Shown: piece by piece, positions 10,302 through 19,663 of the stretch
Layout: each line of letters starts with the position of its first letter
Numbering within the stretch: the first letter of the stretch is position 1
Source of the DNA: Ditylenchus dipsaci
Taxonomy: Eukaryota > Nematoda > Chromadorea > Rhabditida > Anguinidae
Assembly (NCBI GenBank): GCA_004194705.1
Contig: SADC01001367.1
Span: forward strand, 235,002 to 299,001
Length of the DNA stretch: 64,000 nucleotides
Direction: 5' to 3'
Program-made: the position numbers and the translations under genes
Notes under the pieces: model-generated
Database searches by the model: none
Told to the model about the DNA's origin: nothing
The model's input: only the letters and a program-made list of their open reading frames with translations

Positions 10302-12330
10302 ATGTCATCAGAGGAAAAGCCACCACCTGCTGCGCCAATGTTTAGACTGTCTCGATTTCCGACTGATCAAGGCAAGTGGAATAAAATCAATCGCACACTT
10401 TCAAAAAATAAATTATTAACTAGTTAAAATTTAGGATGCACAGCAAAAACACGGACTCAGACAGGGGAATTATCTACGCTACAGGTTTGTAAAAGGTTTA
10501 CTTTTGACGTGTTCATGATATTTTATCAGGGGATATTGTGCTCGTCGTGTTCGCCGCATTCGGAAGTCGCTGAAATTTACTCACAGCTACAAATGCTTTC
10601 CCAAGAGACCTGCTAAATTTGGAGTGCGTCTGTGACAGTCGAATCCATTACAGAGTCTCGGTATTTTTCGTTATTCATGTTATTCGCGACCCAAAATTTT
10701 TTTTTAGATTCCTTGAAGTCGTTATTTTTGATATCGAGCGCAATTGGGCTTATGCTATGCAGTTGAAGTTGGAAATTGGGGATGAGCTCAGATCGCGCAA
10801 AAAATTCCATATGAAGCAGAAATTGCGCAAGGCGGCTAAATACTCTAGGCACTTGGAACATCTTACCAAAACTTGTGATCAAGTAAGACATTTTTATTTG
10901 ACGTTCTGGATTGATAATCTTGAAACTGTTACTTCCAGGTCAATACCACTACAAAATTTGAGGCTCAGGCTTATAGTGCTTTTATTAGAGGTGCTCTGTA
11001 TGTGGAGTTCAGGATGTGGCGTAAGGCTCTGGAAGTATACAGACTGTGAAGTATGGCTGAAATTTTTAAATCTCCGATTGTGTTTCTAAATATTATCCTT
11101 TTTATAGAAGATATACGAAAAGCTAAGTTCCTTTGTCAAGGATCAGGAACTGATTGATCTATACACATCTAGGTGCGGAAACAACTATGGTAATGAATAA
11201 TCGAGAAAATTTTCTTTGTTTAGATGCAGAGAAGTTCAGAATACTTTGAGACTGTGTGAGTACAATTGTAGTGAAGAGGCACCATCCAAAGAAGTGGAGA
11301 AGCTAAATTTAATGAAGCAGAGGAAGAGCTCGATCTTGACTTCAACGTGATTTGTAAAACTCTGCTATTGTAACTCATAGCTTCTGTTTCAGAAGCTTGC
11401 TAATGAATTTGAGAAAGAAAAGCAGGCTGAAAGCAAGCCAGCTGCTGAAGACTCTACCAAGGTTTTTGTTACAAACTGTCTATTTCATCTTGTTATAATG
11501 TGGTTATCTAGGAACTACTCAAGCAGCTGCATGAAGACTGGCGCAAAGTGGACATATCGAAGCTAAAAAGCTTGAAAGCCAGTGTTTCCTCCTTGCCCCC
11601 GCTGCAGCCTATGCCTTGCAAGCCTATGTTTTTTGACTTGGCCATAAATATCTAAAAGTGTGATTTCCCTCAATTGCTTTTATTCTTACCCTGATATGAC
11701 ACTCTTTATTTAAAGGTGGAGGAACTGTGTATGCGCATCGCCTGGGGTCGAAGGTTTCAATCTCCCTTTTGAATTCACTCTACGCTTAGTAATATCCAGC
11801 AATGGATTGCACTGTGAGCTAGCGTCCTAGTTTTGCGATTTTTCACAAATGACAGCGCTGTGTAGGGTGCCTGTAATTGGCTATCGTTGAATGCTGTTTA
11901 AATTTTAGCTCTACCTAGACGTTACCTCGTTCTCTGTATGATAGCTTAAATGAAGCTTAGGATCCTAGCTACATCTGAGTATATAATTTATGCAACTTGC
12001 ATGAAGGTCAGAAAATGTCAAATTGAACCAGCCAAAGCATGTAAGTCAGCACCATTAGGTGTGAAGCCCTGCGCTGATGAATTTGCTGGGTATCAAGAGT
12101 GTGGGAGCATTATGACACCGAACTTTTAAATAAAAGGAAAAAATGAGGTATGCACTCAGTGGTGGACGAACCTGCGACATAAGCGATGCTCATATAAAGT
12201 TCCTCTCCTTTTAAAACTTTTTCACTTTAGAAGCGCTCACTCGTGAACAAATCGAAGGTAAAAAGAAGCAGAGAAGGCAAAGAATACCAATCCAGTTCCT
12301 GTGGCAAAGGCTAAGAAGAAGAAAACTTAA
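10302..12330 (+). CDS. SRP68: SRP68-like signal recognition particle subunit, middle missing
   Basis: SRP68 is a protein of the signal recognition particle that binds SRP RNA together with SRP72. The exons read, in order: MSSEEKPPP start (10302-10371); QQKHGLRQGNYLRYR (10435-10484); GYCARRVRRIRKSLKF (10530-10660); ERNWAYAMQLKLE and RKKFHMKQKLRKAAKYSR (10708-10882); FEAQAYSAFIRGALYVEFR (10939-11040); KIYEKLSSFVKDQELIDLY (11108-11172); CREVQNTLRLCEYN (from 11224); and PMPCKPMFFDLAIN (about 11600-11650), the conserved C-terminal signature. Introns are 45-60 bp with T-rich acceptors. The family is normally about 600 residues; here the roughly 230 residues between LRLCEYN and the C-terminal signature are absent. 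One-base frame breaks occur near 10630 and 11045. The last basic exon (12232-12330, ending AKAKKKKT) is assigned by position only. The AG before GTATAAAGATG could be an intron or a spliced-leader acceptor. Confidence 0.8.
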
Positions 12331-12381
12331 AGTGATATGTTCCAACTGTTGTTATTTGTGTAATTTATTCACGACGTCGTC

Positions 12382-12387
12382 AATAAA
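12382..12387 (+). promoter_or_regulatory. Polyadenylation signal AATAAA
   Basis: AATAAA lies about 50 bases after the stop of the last basic exon of the SRP68-like gene, the usual place for a 3' processing signal. Confidence 0.45.
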
Positions 12388-13157
12388 GGGAACACTTGAA
12401 TTATACCAAATATACCCGCACATCTCGATTGAACTATACCCGCAAATTTTTGAGGGGACAAAAGGCTACAACTCGAAGAAAGGGACAAAAAGCTACAACT
12501 TAGTAAAATTGAGAAAATCAGAGTTTTAACCTGTCTTTGAGAAAAAGTGGGGCGTAATCGTTTCGCCAAATAAAACTTCGCCAATGCGATCTTTTCGCCA
12601 ATGGAATCTTTCCGCCAATTAGATCACTTTGCCAATGGCATCTATCCGACAATAGTCTCTTTTCGCGTATAATCTTGATTTACGTGGCAAATAAGCGTGA
12701 GAAGTGTAATTATGATTTAAATCTTCGAATGTTATATTTTTCTTCTAAAGGGTTTCCCAGAATAAAGACCTTACTTTCAATGGCACCGTATGACCAAAGT
12801 ACATGACAGTAGGGTCTCCGGAAATTCAAACTTTTGTAAAGCGAATAATTTGTAACTAATGTTAAGGCTATTTTCAAATAGCGTATTTTTTGCATAAATT
12901 TTTTGATTACATAGTTTGCAGCTCTTTTTTGCTTTTTCGATCGGTACATAAAACTTATCATTTTTTTCGAGAAGTTACCGATAAGCTTCTAACACATTTA
13001 AGGTCATTTCAGAAGTTCACAAGCTTTATGAAAACTTGAAACTTTTATTCTGAGTTTTTTTTCAGAAGGCAATAACTTAATACTCAAATTTCAATTTCCT
13101 TTTTTGTAAATATGCGTTTAGCTCTTGATCTGCGCTACAGCATAAAACTTACAACAT

Positions 13158-13400
13158 TTAAGGGGCATGCCCGTGCGTTAAGGCGCGAACCAGCAGTTTT
13201 TCCAAAATTTTTCGAATCGTTCCATTTTTCACTCGTTCTGTGTCAAAATCTGATATCGATGACCTTATACTGCTTTCAAAAAACTAGACAGAAAACTTAA
13301 AAAATCTAGACGAGAACGAATGTAAAAAATTTTCGAGAAAGAAAAGAACTGCTGGTTCGCGCCTTTTCACCCCATCGGGCACGATCATGCTCCTTTAAAA
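13158..13400. repeat. Palindromic MITE nested in the MULE
   Basis: AAGGGGCATGCCCGTGCG on the left against CGGGCACGATCATGCTCCTT on the right, with inner arms AAGGCGCGAACCAGCAG and CTGCTGGTTCGCGCCTT. Same family as 1153-1392. Confidence 0.6.
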
Positions 13401-13424
13401 TTTATGAAATTTTTCGACCATCAA

Positions 13425-13560
13425 TACTTTAACGAATATTCGAAATTTGCGCAATTTGATTTTGGCGCAATTCGCATTTACGTAATTTGAAGTTTGCGCA
13501 ATCTGAATTTGCGCAATTCAAAATTGCGCATCACTCGTTGCCACAAAAAGTTTTTTCAAC
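13425..13560. repeat. TTTGCGCAATTTGA word array, one-sided
   Basis: Six diverged copies of (T)TTGCGCAATTYGAA within about 100 bases. The same kind of word forms the inverted repeats at 32310-33685 and 52819-53173, but no partner arm was found here. Confidence 0.45.
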
Positions 13561-13969
13561 TTATGATTTTTTACAAAAAACAATCAGTACTTTTAATAAA
13601 GTCATCAGTTGCGTTCAAACTTTCACAAAAAATGTTAATAAAACTAAATTTGAATAAAAAAGAGCGGATTAAAAGTTAAAAGGCCAGTGTAAGGGTTACA
13701 CACTCTTTATCATTCTTTTAAATTGAAGGACTGGCTGTTTAATAAAAGGGATGAACTGACAAAAAATTGAAATAAGACACACCAGGAAAAGATAAAAACT
13801 GAGCTCATTTTTACATTAACACATCTAATCTCTCAAAGCAACAACAAGTGTCTTATTTCACACCATTAAGATACTCTGTTTTGTTAATCTGCGGGCAGCA
13901 ATCTGGAAAACCGCTGAACTTGAGTCTTGATCCTGGCATCCCGCTCTATTGCAGTGCTATGCCGTGATC

Positions 13970-14338
13970 TCCGTCCTCTGTTGGACAGCCAATCATTGTA
14001 GTCATTGTTGAAGTGGAAGCGTATGCCATCCGCAGCTTTCTCATGAACTCCCACATGGGTGGATGAGATACATTACCAGAAGACCCTGCAACTTTCTGTT
14101 ATTAGATTCATTGAAGTTGTTTGAACGAGGTCGGTCTTGAAGAAACACGATCATAGACATTCCACAAATGGTGGGCAAAGATGGGTGCTGTAGTCTGGTT
14201 GCCTATATAAGTAGAGTAGAACCAATCAACTAGAGGTTGCAGTTCAACTAGTGTAACCATTTCAAGGACAACTATTGCAAAACTGCGCACTTGGCGGCTT
14301 GGCGCACTATTTTTAAAATCTTGACTTTTCATGATCAA
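13970..14338 (-). pseudogene. MULE transposase, C-terminal fragment
   Basis: On the minus strand the frame reads FAHHLWNVYDRV, the conserved block before the catalytic acidic residue of MULE transposases, then after frame breaks RSNNFNESNNRKLQ and HPPMWEFMRKLRM, which match the conserved NN-x-x-E and HP-x-x-W-x-F motifs of the C-terminal half. The N-terminal DDE core is not visible. It belongs to the element at 12549-15414 and is inactive as it stands. Confidence 0.65.
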
Positions 14339-14344
14339 AAATCT

Positions 14345-15280
14345 TATATTTTTGAAATTTGTCTTATTTTTAAATTTTCATTTGCGAAGCCAGAGCTAAA
14401 TACTGACTGAATTTTTTTTTTAATATAAAGAGCAACAGAAATTTTGTTAAAAAAAATTTTTCATTACACGTTCTTTGCTAAAAAAAATTAGAACTTTACT
14501 TAAAAAGTTTGGTAACATATATCATGAAATATTAAAAAAAAGCAAAAAAGAAAATTGAGCTCAAGCACGAAAATCTAACCGAATTCTTCGCTCAAATCTG
14601 CAATCTCCGATCAGAAGAATGAATTTAAATTTTATTAAAGACCACCTCAGTATTACGTATTCTCACCCGAGTTTAACAAAAAAATAGGCTATATTTTCGG
14701 TCAATGGATATCGATCTGATAAAAACAAAACGAAAGAAGAATGAATGACAAGGTGTGGAGAAAACAGGGTGTAAATGTAACAGACGAAACAGTTAAACCC
14801 AATGATTGCGGAAAAACTAAGACTTGATTGAGAGAAGTCAAGTAAATTCTCGTCAACCAAACTATTAGGATAGCATGTTAATGATAGTGGAGAGATCAAA
14901 ATATTATTGAATCAACTATGCAAGGATAAATCAAAAGAGCACAAAAACATGTGTAAATGATCTGAACAAAAATACTTTTGCATATTAAACTTTTCCAGGG
15001 TTTCTTTTCTTTCATCTGGACAGCCAGTAATTTCTCTAAAAAATGACAAAATGTGTGTAACTCTTAACACAGGCCTTTTAATTTTTTGTCCATTCTTTTT
15101 TATTCCAATTTTTTAATTAACATTCATTGTTAGAAATAAAATGCAACTGATAATCTTTATTAAAAGCACTAATTGTTGTTTTCGTAGAAGAACATATAAG
15201 ATTCTAAGATTTAAATAATAATTACACTTTCACCGCTTATTCGCCACAGAATTAAGAGTGTACGCATAAAAAGAGGTTAT
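14345..15280. other. MULE interior, no gene seen
   Basis: AT-rich sequence between the transposase remnant and the right word array. It could hold the rest of the transposase in an unrecognisable state. Confidence 0.35.
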
Positions 15281-15569
15281 TGGGAAAGATTTCATTGGCG
15301 AAAAGATGCATTGGCGAACTGATTTCATTGGCGAAAAGATCCTATTGGCGAAAGGATGCCATTGGCGAAAAGATGCATTGCGAAATTATCTTATTGGCGA
15401 AACGATTACGCCCCGAAAAAGTAAGTGTCAGTTTCATTTTTAATGTCAGTTTAGCAAAAAAATGTCAGTGTCAGTTTAGGCTCTTTTTTGCTAAACTGAC
15501 ATTAAAAATGAAACTGACACTTACTTTTTCACACTTTTTTTCAAAGACAGGTTAAAACTCTGATAAGAA

Positions 15570-16078
15570 TTCGTCAGAAATTCGTCAGCTGTCTGACGCA
15601 CTTATCAGAATTTCGAAAGACAGCTTTTTTAATGTCTACGACCAATTTAAAAAATGTCAGGTTCGCTAAACCGACATGTCAGTGTCAATGTCAGTGTCAC
15701 TGTCAGTGTGAATTATGAAAACTGATCCAGAGTCACTTTCGAGTTATTTGCGTCTAAGGTATGTGGTGTGCGCATCTCAACCCCAAGCAACAAGGCCCCT
15801 GAGCCCCCGAAGGGGCGTAGGGGGCTTGGTTGGTTAGAGATGCGCGCACTCACTTACCTTAGACATAATTCCGAGCTAGATTCTTGATCAAAAATGCATT
15901 TAGAGGCTTTGTTTTGCTGTACCGAAAAGGAATTATGTCAGCAAAAAAAGCCTCTAAATGCATTTTTGATCAAGAGTCTAACTCGGAATTATGTCTCTTA
16001 CCTTAGACATAATCACTTACCTTAGCATAATTCCGAGTTAGACTCTTGATCAAAAATGCATTTAGAGGCTTTGTTTGC
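15570..16078. repeat. GCGCATCTC hairpin module and flanks
   Basis: One of at least seven copies of a module. GTCTAAGGTATGTG...GCGCATCTC leads into a GC-rich hairpin (CCCCCGAAGGGG loop, 15795-15825), then GAGATGCGC...ACTTACCTTAGAC. An inverted pair around GCCTCTAAATGCATTTTTG follows. Other copies: 23160-23255, 36890-37035, 39570-39730, 40195-40330, 48795-48890, 59725-59862. Words GTCAGTGTCA precede it at 15655-15710. Confidence 0.65.
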
Positions 16079-16639
16079 TGTACCGAAAAAGGTAAAAAAT
16101 ATTTGGTAAAAGGCACATTTGTAAAAAAAACTTTTGGTAAAAAAATTTGGTAAAGACATATTTGGTAAAGGCATTTGGTAAAAATTTATTTGGTAAAATC
16201 ACATTTGGTAAAATTTTTTTTGGTAAAGGCACATTTGGTAAACATTTTTTTGGTAAAGGCACATTTGGTAAAATTTTTTTGGTAAAGGCACATGTAGTAA
16301 GAAAACTTTTTGGTAAAGCACTTTTCGGTGGACATTTTTGGGTGGTACACCTTTTGGTCATAGAGTTCTTGTTTTCGGCCATAGATTTTTTTTCGGCGCT
16401 GAGTTGGCTGTTTTGGTCACGAAGGTACCGTTTTTGGAGGGCATAGACGTTTTCTCCAAATATAAAAGCATTATGCTCCCCGAACCCTGTTAGACCACTA
16501 GTGACCAGGACAGGGAATCGAGGTGTCCTCTACTCAGGGCTGATTGCATCCAGAGAGGTTGGAACAGCATCCTTGGTAATGAGTGGTATGGACTTCTTTA
16601 CACCACTCAACTATTGAAAATCATGATTAAAAAATAAGT

Positions 16640-17115
16640 ATTCACCGGTGGATTCGAACCAGCAAGCTCTACATCACACTATAATCGTCTCAGAACTCCA
16701 TCCAGATGGACGAACCAAACAAGTGGTCGTCCACTTGGTCATTATTTTTTCACGTTTTCGGTTCCAAAACAATTTTCTGCACTGATTGAGTATGCTGAAG
16801 ATGTTTTGACAGTGGTAAATCACGTTTTACCAAGAAATTTTTAAGTTTTGCTAATTGTTGATTTATCAAAATCAATCGTTAGCAATAACTCAAAATTTCT
16901 CGGTAAAACGTGATTAAGTTAGAAAAAATGGTTTATTTTAAATTAAAATTAAATTTAAATTTTAATTTTGTAGGCCATCCAGGTGGAATCCACCTGACAG
17001 GAGGGTAACCACCACACGTTTTTGGGGTTTGCGTGGGCGAAAATATGATTTTGGTCCTAACAAACTAATTCCACATAATTTCAAGTTAAAAAAATGGGTC
17101 ATTTTTTTTAGAAAT
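16640..17115. repeat. B-box repeat copy
   Basis: GTGGATTCGAACCAGCA (16650-16666), then GTCGTCCACTTGG, an inverted AAATCACGTTTT pair and GCCATCCAGGTGGAATCCACC. Same family as 6770-7620 and 49290-49640. Confidence 0.5.
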
Positions 17116-17179
17116 TTTTATTTTCATGTTTGGTTTTGGTTTAGTTTTTCATTATGGGTGCCAGGCGCATTTACATCAG

Positions 17180-18400
17180 GGTTGGGCACACCTGGGCACT
17201 GAGAGCTGATGAAGACCACTATGGTATATACTATAAAGACTATACCCTATGAGTATATTTAAGAAAAATTTTACTAGGAGATACTAGAAGACCAGGAGAA
17301 AGACAGAAAGAGAAGAAAAGTTGAGATTGAATGAAGGTCTTTGACAACAAAAACAACGGCGCTACCCAGTATTCTTAATGTGAAGTTTATAATAAAGTAC
17401 TGTTTCGAAAAAGTCAAAGTTTATAAAAAAATGGTTTCGCCAAAAACAGGTTTAAAAACAATCATATTTCGACAATAAACATTTTGCAAACAAATGTTTG
17501 CTAACACAATAGTTTCTTCAAGTCAGAGTTTTCAAAAGACAAAGTTTAAATTAAACTCCAGAATTCGAAATTTGGATTAAGCTGAAAGTAATTTAAAATC
17601 ATTTACCCTATCCAGATCCTGTCCTGAACACGGTTTGTTAAGACCAAAATGCTGTTTTAACGCAGCTGTAATCTTAATGGGTAGTTTGCCCCACTCCAAG
17701 TCGACTGTTAAGACTTTTAGATGGATTATTTGAATTATTTGCAAATGCATTATAGCAAATAAGTCAACAACAATTTGTTGCTCTTTATTAAAGCCGGTTT
17801 TAAAGACGATTTGTAACGAGTCAACCTTGTTTTGACTAATTGCACTTCGAAACTAAGGTAGTCCCCTATTTCTGGGTGGATGTCCAGTTGGACAACTTGA
17901 GTACAGCTTGAAAAGTCTTATAGGTTTAAGCTTAAAATAGGTTGTAGTACTCGACAAAGGAATTTGTCGCTTCATGTTCAAGACCAGCCACTCCAAAATA
18001 GTGTCCCACAAGTGTGTGAGTGGTCAAAAAAATGAAGGTAGTGGTTAGTTAGCTTCTCATCAAAAGCAGATGCCGATGCCATTCTTGCTCGCAGAAAAAT
18101 GTCAGCAGCTTTTTTTGAAAGGCGTCATCATAGTCACAACCCTAATACATCCATGGCTATCTGATCATGATAGCTGTCACAAAATAACACAAATCGATAT
18201 TTAGAAAGCCGGTAATTTTTATGAAGCCGTTTTCTTTGTCAAATGTGTGTTTCTAAATGTATATTTGCTCAACACATTTAAAAAAACGGTATTTCTTTAA
18301 ATCTGTTTTTGGCAAAATTTTTTATAAACTTTGACTTTTCGAAACAGTATTTTATTCAAACTTCTAATTTAAGAACTGGGTAGCGCCAAACAATGCCTTA
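17180..18400. other. No gene seen; inverted TGTTTCGAAAAGTCAAAG pair
   Basis: AAGTACTGTTTCGAAAAAGTC (about 17395-17415) is repeated inverted at about 18328-18350, with AACAATTTGTTG and TTTGCAAACAAATG words between. This suggests a degenerate nested element of about 0.95 kb without coding signal. Confidence 0.4.
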
Positions 18401-18910
18401 TAAATAAATTTTACCAAATATGGCTTTACCAAAGAAATTTTACCAAATGTGCCTTTAAAATGTAAGTGATTGTTAAGACAATAGGTTTCACCAGGAAACC
18501 TATTGCAGCCTTAATAGTTCCAGATTTCAATAAGTTAATTCAAATCCAGATTTTTCCTCGTCGATTATATATTCAAATTGGGGTTTAGGTTCAAAGTTAT
18601 TATTCTATTTGTGGATCTTGATTTTCGACGCTTGCTCTATCTGATGTCTTTGTGTTAGTAGTAAGATTAAAATTGATAGTTTTCGGTACGCGCTCAGTTG
18701 AGATCACTCTGACAATAAGCGTCGTTTCGCACATAATTTGACTTTGGTTCCAAGTCATTACTCAGTTATTGCTTCAGTTGAAAAAAGCTTAGCCTAAATT
18801 TTTCATTATATTCATCCTGTCCAGTCTTATCCAGATTTATATATCCCAGAACTTTAAGGTGTCTCCATTGAGGCGCCAACTCTATTTCAGATCTGTATGA
18901 TGGATCGACA

Positions 18911-19489
18911 TTGCCTGGATCTTCCGAAATGTCCGAAATGGCGCGCCCGGATTCCTTGCATGGTTTCATCTCCACCTTCCAGTCCGCGCTCCCACTTGCA
19001 ATACGAAAAGGGGTTCAAGCTCCATGTGGCTTCTTTGGTGGGCACCTAAGTGCATGGGAATGGCTAAAGTCGACTTACTCAGACTCCGATGCTGAGGAAG
19101 CAGAAGAAGTTCATTATCTAGTTCTCGCATTATGTTTTCTCCAGTTTGTACTTCCATTCCCTGTACTTCATGGTGTACCGATAAAGATCCCAGTTTACTG
19201 GCGTGAACTTGCTCTGTTTACTCAAAAAAATTTACCAATGTGTCTTTACCAAAAATTTTTTACCAAAAAGTTTTTTTTACAAATGTTGCCTTTTACAAAT
19301 ATCTTTCACCTTTTTCGGTACATGCAGCTTATTTTTGCCAAGTCCATGGTGAAAAACATGGTAAAACAGCTAAAAAGTCGAAATTTTCGCTTTTTCATAA
19401 TTTTTACCGAGTTGCAGCCTTTCGTCCCTTTATTTCGAGTTGTAGCCTTTTTCCCCTTTTTTCAAGTTTTAAGCTTTGTCGGTACGTGA
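18911..19489 (+). CDS. Hypothetical open frame in TTTGGTAAA element
   Basis: A 192-codon frame that begins MPGSSEMSEMARPDSLHGF and contains an acidic run SDSDAEEAEE. The last 60 residues run into the right word array and cannot be protein, so any true product would end before 19205. No family recognised. Because it is the only long frame of the element it could be a remnant of an element-encoded protein, but composition gives no strong support. Confidence 0.25.
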   Translation: MPGSSEMSEMARPDSLHGFISTFQSALPLAIRKGVQAPCGFFGGHLSAWEWLKSTYSDSDAEEAEEVHYLVLALCFLQFVLPFPVLHGVPIKIPVYWRELALFTQKNLPMCLYQKFFTKKFFLQMLPFTNIFHLFRYMQLIFAKSMVKNMVKQLKSRNFRFFIIFTELQPFVPLFRVVAFFPFFQVLSFVGT

Positions 19490-19663
19490 CAATTCGTCCT
19501 CAGGGACAATTCATCCTGCTTGGGAACGGGACGATTCATCCTCACTTGGAAAAACGGGACGATTCATCCTCACTCGTCAAACGGGACAATTCATCCTCAC
19601 TATTTAAAGGGGTTATTCATCATTCTTTTAAAACAAGGGACTCCAGATGACTTTAGTAAAGAC

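Larger units (their letters stand above)
12549..15414. mobile_element. MULE transposon with TTGGCGAAAAGAT word arrays
   Basis: Perfect terminal repeats GGGGCGTAATCGTTTCGCC at both ends, an exact 8-bp duplication GAAAAAGT outside (12541-12548, 15415-15422), and arrays of the word ATTGGCGAAAAGAT or its complement next to each end (12560-12655, 15285-15405). A MULE-type transposase remnant lies inside on the minus strand, and a palindromic MITE (13158-13400) is nested. At 2.87 kb it is probably internally eroded. Confidence 0.8.
12517..15564. repeat. Outer element, ATCAGAGTTTTAACCTGTCT ends
   Basis: AATCAGAGTTTTAACCTGTC (12517-12536) recurs inverted at 15551-15564. Inside the right end, an inverted pair of the words GTGTCAGTTTCATTTTTAAT surrounds 15480. 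The MULE at 12549-15414 has inserted into this older repeat. Confidence 0.5.
16080..19321. mobile_element. Element with TTTGGTAAA word-tandem inverted repeats
   Basis: Left end GTACCGAAAAAGGTAAAAAA and right end ACCTTTTTCGGTAC are inverted. From each, arrays of TTTGGTAAA(GGCACA) or its complement run inward (16090-16330; 19205-19310, with a relic at 18415-18455). The arrays produce repetitive frames (LPNVPLPKK, GKGTFGK) that are not proteins. Size 3.24 kb. No certain target-site duplication. One long open frame (18911-19489) lies inside. Confidence 0.6.

Noticed and set aside
16090..16330. Regularly spaced repeats suggesting a CRISPR array
   Set aside because: Spacing is irregular, the 'spacers' are themselves repeated, and an inverted partner array lies at 19205-19310. 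The region is eukaryotic.
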